Assembly (NCBI GenBank): GCA_964538065.1
Contig: CAZIDG010000002.1
Coordinates: 1-64,000 of the forward strand
Source of the DNA: G963664225 sp964538065
Lineage (GTDB): Bacteria > Verrucomicrobiota > Verrucomicrobiia > Limisphaerales > UBA1319
Direction: 5' to 3'
DNA: 64,000 bases
Shown here piece after piece: positions 58,618 through 64,000 of this stretch (the first letter of the stretch is position 1; each line of letters begins with the position of its first letter). The position numbers were made by a program, and so were the translations under genes. The notes beneath the pieces are model-generated. The model was given only the letters and a program-made list of their open reading frames with translations, had not been told where the DNA came from and searched no databases.

Positions 58618-59589
58618 TTACATGAGCTTCAGCTTGGGCAGGTCCTGAGAATCAACAAGGCCAACGGGTTCGTTCCTGGCATTGACGACCAAAAGATCGT
58701 CGATATTGCGTTCATTAAAAATCTTCAATGCTTCGACGGCCAGAGCATCTTCGCGGATGGAAATGGGGTTGGGCGTCATAACCTGGGATAGCGGTTCATT
58801 GAGAACGCCCAGGTTGGCTGACATGCGACGACGCAAGTCCCCATCCGTGAACACCCCGGCCAGTTTTCCCTTTGCATCTGTAATGCAGACACTTCCGCAT
58901 TTGGCATGGGTCATTAGCAGCAGGGCATCCTTGACGGATGTAGTTAATGAAGTCGTGGCACACCGAGGACCCGAACGCATGATATCCCGCACCCGGTACA
59001 AAAGAGCTCGCCCGATCGATCCAGCAGGATGGAGTTTGGCGAAATCACCCCGTTTGAACCCCCGAGCCTGCATCACGGCCATGGCAATTGCATCACCCAT
59101 GGCCAGAGAGGCTGTGGTGCTGGCGGTGGGGGCCATGTTGAAGGGACAGGCCTCCTTCGGCACCTTTACGTTCAGCACAATGTCGCTATGCTTTGCGAGA
59201 GTGGACTTTACACTGCCCGTTAAGGCGATGATATGGACCACAAATCTTTTGATGGCAGGGATAAGATTTATCAGCTCTTCGGATTCACCTGAATAGCTTA
59301 GAGCGAGAACGACATCCCCATCGTTTATCATCCCCAAATCCCCATGCATGGCATCCACGCTGTTCAAGACAACACTGGGACACCCCGTACTGGTGAGCGT
59401 GGCGGCAATTTTACGGCCAATATGGCCGGATTTACCTATGCCAACGACAACAACTTTGGATCGTTGCTGCAGGGCAGTCACGATACAGTCCACGGCACTA
59501 CTAAACGTTTCGTCCAACTGGTCGCGCACAGCGGCCAGCGCGGCCATTTCGACATCAAACACTTCACGAGCACGAGCTAGATGACTCAC
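58618..59589 (-). CDS. kdsD: Arabinose-5-phosphate isomerase (KpsF/GutQ)
   Basis: A 323-residue enzyme that interconverts D-ribulose-5-phosphate and D-arabinose-5-phosphate for KDO synthesis. The SIS domain (about 35-175) has G-I-G-K-S-G-H-I-G-R-K, H-G-D-L-G-M and S-Y-S-G-E-S-E-E-L. Two CBS domains (about 205-320) follow, with V-F-T-D-G-D-L-R-R. Its presence indicates an LPS-bearing outer membrane. It faces the uracil-DNA glycosylase gene divergently. Confidence 0.95.
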   Translation of the reverse strand: MSHLARAREVFDVEMAALAAVRDQLDETFSSAVDCIVTALQQRSKVVVVGIGKSGHIGRKIAATLTSTGCPSVVLNSVDAMHGDLGMINDGDVVLALSYSGESEELINLIPAIKRFVVHIIALTGSVKSTLAKHSDIVLNVKVPKEACPFNMAPTASTTASLAMGDAIAMAVMQARGFKRGDFAKLHPAGSIGRALLYRVRDIMRSGPRCATTSLTTSVKDALLLMTHAKCGSVCITDAKGKLAGVFTDGDLRRRMSANLGVLNEPLSQVMTPNPISIREDALAVEALKIFNERNIDDLLVVNARNEPVGLVDSQDLPKLKLM

Positions 59590-59697
59590 GGGCGTCAGGT
59601 TGCCACCAGGTTAGTCTTCATGCAATCCTGATTCAGCGCGGGGAAACAGCGATCTTTTTGCGTGCGGCGCAGATGAAATCCGGTACAAAGGAGACGC

Positions 59698-60591
59698 ATG
59701 GCGCAAATTTTCGATCAACTGCTGGAGGCCACGATTCAGCAGCTTAAAGAAATGAAGTCACGGGGAATACGTTATGTTCCGGTGACGGATGCAGCAAAGG
59801 CCCTGGGCACTGCTGTACCCGTCCGCCGTTCTCAACGAGCAAACGTTGCACCTTCACTTACTGGAAAGCCAGCAACCATTTCCGTCACTGCACCGGCTTC
59901 AACATTGAGTACAACCAACATGCCGAAACCATCGTCCAGCACACCGTCCTCATCAGTTCCTGATCAGACCAACGACATCCTTGCTTTGCGTAAAAAGGTG
60001 GTTGTCTGTCAAAAATGCGCGCATTTGGTGCGTTCACGAAAATCCGTCGTATTTGGGGTGGGGGACCCGACATCGCCTCTCATGTTTATTGGCGAAGCTC
60101 CTGGTGCTGATGAAGATATACAAGGAGAACCTTTTGTGGGAAAGGCCGGTCAATTGTTGACCAAAATCATACAGGCCATGGGATTTTCGCGGGAAACGGT
60201 GTATATAGCCAATATTTTAAAATGTCGTCCCGATACGCCGGGGCAATCCAGTGGAAACCGAAAGCCTACACCGGAGGAAATGCAGACGTGCATGCCGCAC
60301 CTGCTCTCCCAGATAGATATTATCAAACCCAAAGTTATTGTGGCGTTGGGGGTTACAGCAGTCGAGGGGCTTTTGGGGCGGCCTGTCAGCATTACCAAAC
60401 TGCGTGGGCATTTCCAGGAATTTAGAGGCATTCCATTGATGCCGACGTATCATCCGGCATATCTATTACGCAACCAATCCATGGCCACCAAACGGGAGGT
60501 GTGGGAGGATATGCTGCAGGTTCTCGAGCGACTGGAATATCCGATTTCCGCGAAACAGCGTGGTTACTTTCTTCCCAAACCCCAGGAGTAG
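59698..60591 (+). CDS. Family 4 uracil-DNA glycosylase
   Basis: A 297-residue iron-sulfur UDG that removes uracil from DNA. The catalytic domain begins near residue 100: K-C-A-H-L with a preceding Cys, G-E-A-P-G-A-D-E-D-I-Q-G-E-P-F-V-G, N-I-L-K-C-R-P, C-M-P-H-L and T-Y-H-P-A-Y-L-L-R-N. The four cysteines expected for the [4Fe-4S] cluster are visible. The N-terminal 95 residues are a helix plus a Ser/Thr/Pro-rich linker. The ribosome site AAAGGAG lies about 5 bases before the ATG. Confidence 0.94.
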   Translation: MAQIFDQLLEATIQQLKEMKSRGIRYVPVTDAAKALGTAVPVRRSQRANVAPSLTGKPATISVTAPASTLSTTNMPKPSSSTPSSSVPDQTNDILALRKKVVVCQKCAHLVRSRKSVVFGVGDPTSPLMFIGEAPGADEDIQGEPFVGKAGQLLTKIIQAMGFSRETVYIANILKCRPDTPGQSSGNRKPTPEEMQTCMPHLLSQIDIIKPKVIVALGVTAVEGLLGRPVSITKLRGHFQEFRGIPLMPTYHPAYLLRNQSMATKREVWEDMLQVLERLEYPISAKQRGYFLPKPQE

Positions 60592-60651
60592 AAAGATTGT
60601 AACAAATTGCCCCTCATCGGGGTGTTTTATCAAACCAGTAAGGATATACAT

Positions 60652-61452
60652 ATGGGTATGATGCATGAAGTGGATTATAAACTGTGTGGAGATGACATGC
60701 AGTTTGTGGAGGTGGAACTCGATCCGCAAGAGGCAGCGGTCGCTGAAGCCGGCGCCATGATGTACATGGAAGAGGGGATCGACATGGAAACGATCTTCGG
60801 CGACGGTTCTCAAGCCAACAGCGGTTTTTTGGGGGCACTGATGGGGGCTGGCAAGCGCCTGATCATGGGGGAATCGCTCTTTATGACCGTCTTCCAGAAT
60901 CGTGGAGTCGGGAAGAAACGGGTTGCCTTTGGCGCACCATACCCAGGCAAGATCATCCCCATTCACCTGGCAGAGATAGGTGGGGAGCTCATCGCACAAA
61001 AGGATGCCTTTCTGTGCGCAGCCAAGGGCGTGAGCATAGGCATCGCCTTTCAGCGCAAAATTGGGGTTGGATTGTTTGGGGGTGAAGGCTTCATCATGGA
61101 GCGTTTGCAGGGTGATGGTTGGGCCTTCATACATGCCGGCGGCACGCTCTATGAAAGGGAATTGGCACCTGGGGAAGTGCTACGAGTGGATACCGGCTGC
61201 GTTACCGCATTCCAGCCATCGATTCAATTCGACATTCAATACGTGGGCAAAATCAAGTCCATGCTCTTTGGGGGCGAGGGCTTGTTTTTTGCTACCTTGC
61301 GTGGACCAGGTCGAGTTTGGCTCCAGTCGCTGCCTTTCAGCAGAATGGCAGATCGAATTGTTGCGGCAGCGCCTCGAGCGGGCGGTTCAAGCAGGGAAGA
61401 AGGATCCGTGTTGGGTGGACTGGGGCGCTTGATGGATGGCGATAATCATTAG
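60652..61452 (+). CDS. AIM24/TIGR00266 family protein
   Basis: About 266 residues from ATG 60652, preceded by AAGGA. The protein is a beta-rich fold seen across bacteria and in the mitochondrial AIM24. Family features are A-G-A-M-M-Y-M, V-A-F-G-A-P-Y-P-G-K, G-I-G-(A/F)-like loops such as VGLFGGEGFIMERLQG, V-D-T-G-C-V-T-A-F and LFFATLRGPGRVWLQSLP. Biochemical function is unknown; roles in membrane organisation have been suggested. It sits 60 bases after the glycosylase and 5 bases before the glycosyltransferase. Confidence 0.9.
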   Translation: MGMMHEVDYKLCGDDMQFVEVELDPQEAAVAEAGAMMYMEEGIDMETIFGDGSQANSGFLGALMGAGKRLIMGESLFMTVFQNRGVGKKRVAFGAPYPGKIIPIHLAEIGGELIAQKDAFLCAAKGVSIGIAFQRKIGVGLFGGEGFIMERLQGDGWAFIHAGGTLYERELAPGEVLRVDTGCVTAFQPSIQFDIQYVGKIKSMLFGGEGLFFATLRGPGRVWLQSLPFSRMADRIVAAAPRAGGSSREEGSVLGGLGRLMDGDNH

Positions 61453-61457
61453 ATTGA

Positions 61458-62381
61458 TTGAAAATCCTGGTCATTCGTGGCGGAGCGTTGGGTGATTTCG
61501 TCCTGACGCTCCCGGTATTTGAAGCACTCAAGGTCCGTTTTCCCCATGCACAAATAGATGTGTTGGGCTATCCAAGGATAGCCGTCATGGCCCAATGGGG
61601 GGGCTGGGTATCGCAGATCTTTCCCATTGAACACCAGGACCTTGCCACATTTTTTACCGAGACAAACAGTCTGAATCCGGGATGGTGTGAACGGTTTGGC
61701 AGCTATGATCTTATTGTCTCGTATTGCTATGATCCCGAAGGTGTTTTTCACAAGCGCTTACAGGAAGTAAGCCCGGCCACCTTGCTGCGTGGCAGACATC
61801 GGCCCGATGAAAAAGCCTCCATGCATGCCACAAAGGTGCTTCTCTCGCCCCTTGTTCACGTTGGGATTGAAAATCCGGATCCAGAGCCGCATTTGACCGT
61901 TCCCAATGGTGTTCACATAAATCCAGGGCCGGGATGTTGGCTTGCGACACATCCAGGGAGTGGAAGCACCCAGAAAAACTGGCCTATCGAGTGCTGGGAC
62001 TCGTTGTTGAGAATGGTGTTGGACTCAACAAAGTGGAACATACTCGTTTTAGGAGGGGAACCGGATCTACAACGCATTGAAACATTGCGACTGGGTTTGC
62101 CTAAACAACGCATCGTTTACGTTGTAAATGAACCACTTGCAAATGTGGCGGCTTATTTGAAACAGTGCCACTTCTACCTGGGGCATGATTCGGGAATCAG
62201 TCACTTTGCTGCGGCTTTGGGGCTGGAGGGGATCGTGTTATGGGGACCGAGCAATCGCGAGGTATGGCACCCCTTGAGCAAGCGATTCAATGTCATCGAA
62301 CATCCCGATGGGTTAATGCAACTGCCAGCAGCTCAAATATTTAAAACACTTTCTGAAAAGATCGAACACTTCAGTCGGTGA
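61458..62381 (+). CDS. GT9 (heptosyltransferase-like) glycosyltransferase
   Basis: A 307-residue protein starting at TTG 61458, 5 bases after the AIM24 stop. K-I-L-V-I-R-G-G-A-L-G-D-F-V-L-T-L-P is the family's N-terminal loop. T-H-P-G-S-G-S-T-Q-K-N-W-P and G-H-D-S-G-I-S-H-F-A-A-A-L-G form the donor site. Relatives add ADP-heptose to the lipid A core; the sugar here is not determined. It fits the other envelope genes in the window (kdsD, O-antigen ligase). Confidence 0.92.
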   Translation: MKILVIRGGALGDFVLTLPVFEALKVRFPHAQIDVLGYPRIAVMAQWGGWVSQIFPIEHQDLATFFTETNSLNPGWCERFGSYDLIVSYCYDPEGVFHKRLQEVSPATLLRGRHRPDEKASMHATKVLLSPLVHVGIENPDPEPHLTVPNGVHINPGPGCWLATHPGSGSTQKNWPIECWDSLLRMVLDSTKWNILVLGGEPDLQRIETLRLGLPKQRIVYVVNEPLANVAAYLKQCHFYLGHDSGISHFAAALGLEGIVLWGPSNREVWHPLSKRFNVIEHPDGLMQLPAAQIFKTLSEKIEHFSR

Positions 62382-62391
62382 CGAAAACCAA

Positions 62392-62428
62392 AAAGCCGTC
62401 CATGTCCGCATTGATCATGGACGGCTTT
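62392..62428. terminator. Bidirectional terminator between GT9 and Crp/Fnr genes
   Basis: Thirteen-base stem AAAGCCGTCCATG/CATGGACGGCTTT with an 11-base loop. On the minus strand it is followed by a T-rich stretch, so it mainly ends the regulator gene. Confidence 0.85.
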
Positions 62429-62523
62429 GACAACCCAAACCAAACTCAATTGCCCATTTGGACAATACTCATTACAGCATAAGATGTGGAAGCAAGTTGC
62501 ATACCTTCGCAACATCGAGAAAA

Positions 62524-63240
62524 TCAGGGTTCTCCCAGACTCCGGCGCACGATCTCGGCAAGTTTTTGAGGATAAAGCACGCAAACCGATTTTCCTTTCA
62601 CTGAGATGAGTTTTTGATCTCGAAATTTTGCCAGAGTGCGCGAAAAGGTCTCGCTTACAGTGCCCAACTCTGCTGCCAAAGTGCGTTTGGTGGTGGTTAA
62701 CTCAAAGATATGCGGCTTGTTCTGAAGCGGTTGAGGACAACGTTTCACCAGCCAGTGCGCAAGACGGGTTTCAACATCCTTGGCGGTCAAATCATCCAAT
62801 CGCGATACAAGTACGCGCAAATGCATGGCCATGGATCCGAGCATGCGGACGGCCAGTTCAGGTTGGCGATGGAGCAGTGCAATGAATTCCTTCTTTTGCA
62901 CCATCAACACCTGGCTGTTTTCCAGAGCGCGAGCATCCGCTGGGTAACCTGTGGCTGTGGCCAATGTGGCTTCAGCGAAGGAATCTCCGGCCCGGAACAC
63001 ATGAATCACCTGTTCCTTGCCGGCTGAAGAAATGCGATGCACGGTCAACGAACCGGTTTGCACGACAAAAAAACCGCAGGATGGCTCGCCCTCCCGAAAG
63101 AGGTATTCGCCCTTGTCCAAGGCCTTGAGCACGGTGATGTTGGCGATGGCCATGAGATCTGCCGGTGGCAAGCCGGCAAACAATTGGCAATTGCGCAGGG
63201 TGTTGATGATGGCGGTGTTTCTTAATGACGCTGCGTTCAT
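62524..63240 (-). CDS. Crp/Fnr-family transcription regulator
   Basis: A 238-residue regulator with a cyclic-nucleotide-binding-type beta-roll (about 20-130: Y-L-F-R-E-G-E-P) and a C-terminal winged helix whose recognition segment is A-E-L-G-T-V-S-E-T-F-S-R-T. The E-x-x-S-R in the recognition helix is like that of FNR and other family members binding TTGAT-type half-sites. The N-terminus has one Cys only, so the oxygen-sensing iron-sulfur cluster of FNR is absent. A TTTGAT-N12-ATCAAA repeat sits at its own promoter. Confidence 0.9.
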   Translation of the reverse strand: MNAASLRNTAIINTLRNCQLFAGLPPADLMAIANITVLKALDKGEYLFREGEPSCGFFVVQTGSLTVHRISSAGKEQVIHVFRAGDSFAEATLATATGYPADARALENSQVLMVQKKEFIALLHRQPELAVRMLGSMAMHLRVLVSRLDDLTAKDVETRLAHWLVKRCPQPLQNKPHIFELTTTKRTLAAELGTVSETFSRTLAKFRDQKLISVKGKSVCVLYPQKLAEIVRRSLGEP

Positions 63241-63288
63241 GATTCATTTATGTCCGCTGTTGGGGAGACAAACGCAAACACAATTCCT

Positions 63289-63316
63289 AAGATAAAGCAC
63301 GTTTGATGTAAAACAA
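63289..63316 (-). promoter_or_regulatory. Promoter of the Crp/Fnr gene
   Basis: On the minus strand TTGTTT, 16 bases, TATCTT. The leader would be about 45 bases. The adjoining inverted repeat overlaps the -35 box. Confidence 0.4.
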
Positions 63317-63325
63317 ACAATCAAA
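63302..63325. promoter_or_regulatory. TTTGAT-N12-ATCAAA inverted repeat at Crp/Fnr promoter
   Basis: Six-base arms separated by 12 bases, overlapping the -35 box. The half-site resembles FNR boxes but the spacing is not the usual 4 bases. Possible autoregulatory site. Confidence 0.3.
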
Positions 63326-63371
63326 GAACATTGGCGATACGGCAGAAAAAAAGAACATGTGAAGAAAGATG

Positions 63372-63399
63372 TTGAATTCAAGCCGGTCTTCCTTATGAT
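63372..63399 (+). promoter_or_regulatory. Promoter of tRNA-Pro
   Basis: TTGAAT, 16 bases, TATGAT. Transcription would begin near 63406, about 29 bases before the tRNA. Confidence 0.55.
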
Positions 63400-63434
63400 T
63401 TTGCCCGTGCCTGGCAACAGGTACAAGACATGGT

Positions 63435-63511
63435 CGGGGCTTAGCGTAGCTTGGTAGCGCGTCTGAATGGGGTTCAGAAGGTCGTGAGTTCAAATCTCAC
63501 AGCCCCGACCA
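63435..63511 (+). tRNA. tRNA-Pro (anticodon GGG)
   Basis: The 77-base sequence folds as a complete cloverleaf. The acceptor is CGGGGCT/AGCCCCG, then discriminator A and encoded CCA. The anticodon arm is TCTGA-ATGGGGT-TCAGA with anticodon GGG. The T arm is GTGAG-TTCAAAT-CTCAC. The D arm has GGTAGCGC. C1-G72 is typical of bacterial tRNA-Pro. Confidence 0.96.
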
Positions 63512-63542
63512 TCCTTACTCCAAGGTTTTTCTTCCGAATGGT

Positions 63543-64000
63543 ATGCTCACACCGTCGGTGAAACCGGATTTGCAGGCGCTCCCCAGATACAACATGGGAT
63601 ACATCTGGATGGTATCGCTTGTTGCCGCCCTGGGTGGCTTATTGTTCGGCTATGATTGGGTGGTCATTGGGGGTGCCGCAAGATTCTACGAGGCCTTTTT
63701 TTCACTTAAGAACACCGTAGATCAATTGGCGCCGGGGGCGGGATTTTTTGAAAAGGCATGGGCGAGCATCATATCGCCCACTGGATGGGCGCAAAGTTGT
63801 GCCTTGCTGGGATGCCTGGGGGGGGCCTTGGGTTCGGGTGCCTTGAGTGATCGTTTTGGCCGCAAACCCATCCTTGTTTTGGCGGCAACCAACTTTCTGA
63901 TATCCTCGATTGGCATCGCCTTTGCGCAGAGTTTTTCAGGTTTTGTATGCTGGCGCATCCTGGGCGGCATGAGCATTGGTCTGGCCTCGAACATATCCCC
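63543..64000 (+). CDS. MFS sugar porter, 3' truncated by window edge
   Basis: The first 152 residues of a major facilitator. L-V-A-A-L-G-G-L-L-F-G-Y-D-W-V-V-I-G-G-A is the sugar-porter signature in helix 1. G-S-G-A-L-S-D-R-F-G-R-K-P-I-L is the helix 2-3 loop motif. R-I-L-G-G-M-S-I-G-L-A-S begins helix 4. Substrates in this group are hexoses, xylose or inositol. The ATG lies 31 bases after the tRNA; Met at residue 17 is an alternative start. Confidence 0.92.
   Translation, partial: MLTPSVKPDLQALPRYNMGYIWMVSLVAALGGLLFGYDWVVIGGAARFYEAFFSLKNTVDQLAPGAGFFEKAWASIISPTGWAQSCALLGCLGGALGSGALSDRFGRKPILVLAATNFLISSIGIAFAQSFSGFVCWRILGGMSIGLASNIS

Noticed and set aside
63435..63511. tRNA-Pro as an integration site
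   Set aside because: No integrase, no repeated tRNA 3' end and no change of base composition nearby within the window.
1..64000. CRISPR arrays, insertion sequences, prophage genes
   Set aside because: No regularly spaced repeats of suitable length, no transposase or integrase motifs and no phage structural genes were found on reading both strands.

Overview
The window looks like chromosomal DNA from a member of the Verrucomicrobiota (PVC superphylum). The pointers are a secreted protein of about 2,400 residues with lamin-tail and CotH domains ending in a 'W-S-G-V-P-G-x-x-Y-Q-I-E-Y' module, a PQQ-type propeller with EF-hands, a TIM-barrel protein behind a twin-arginine signal, two CT398-type zinc-ribbon proteins, and frequent poor or absent Shine-Dalgarno sequences. 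The taxonomy is inferred from gene content only. No transposase, phage gene or CRISPR array was seen.

Layout. 1-2.4 kb: the end of an energy-converting-hydrogenase-related (Ehr-like) operon whose large subunit lacks the nickel-binding L1 cysteines, a ferredoxin-NuoB fusion, and a short zinc-ribbon protein. 2.5-6.6 kb: class V aminotransferase facing away from ispF, a small unknown gene, a class I amidotransferase and an NtrC-type regulator. 6.7-15.9 kb (minus strand): PQQ-like protein, hisC, hisD, TIM-barrel protein, a rare GHMP-kinase/UDP-sugar-pyrophosphorylase fusion and a GalU-like enzyme. 16.2-17.9 kb: rpsB-tsf. 18.0-24.3 kb (minus): glucan phosphorylase, L,D-transpeptidase, argA, a second hisC and pta. 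24.7-25.4 kb: long zinc-ribbon protein. 25.5-34.9 kb (minus): the giant lamin-tail/CotH protein and a hybrid sensor kinase. 35.2-38.0 kb: GH78 alpha-L-rhamnosidase. 38.1-43.8 kb (minus): a tight operon mlaE-mlaF-mlaD, PIN/TRAM protein, small ORF, glcD-like oxidase and a PTS EIIA protein.

44.2-48.6 kb holds the most unusual locus: a 1,178-residue protein with a degenerate CHAT (caspase-like) domain, a STAND-type NTPase with altered Walker B, and seven 40-residue TPRs, followed immediately by an alpha/beta hydrolase. 48.7-56.7 kb (minus): PfkB kinase, thiE, accC, accB (with a leader carrying a promoter, a palindrome and a terminator-like hairpin), aroQ, O-antigen ligase, holB and a MalK-type ATPase. 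56.8-64.0 kb: an unrecognised secreted three-module protein, kdsD, family 4 uracil-DNA glycosylase, AIM24 protein, GT9 glycosyltransferase, Crp/Fnr regulator, tRNA-Pro(GGG) and the start of an MFS sugar porter.

Most genes serve core metabolism (isoprenoids, histidine, arginine, fatty acids, thiamine, shikimate), envelope assembly (Mla transport, KDO, O-antigen, heptosyltransferase-like) or polysaccharide use (GH78, glucan phosphorylase, sugar activation). The accessory interest lies in the CHAT-STAND-TPR/hydrolase pair, the kinase-pyrophosphorylase fusion and the catalytically altered hydrogenase-like subunit.
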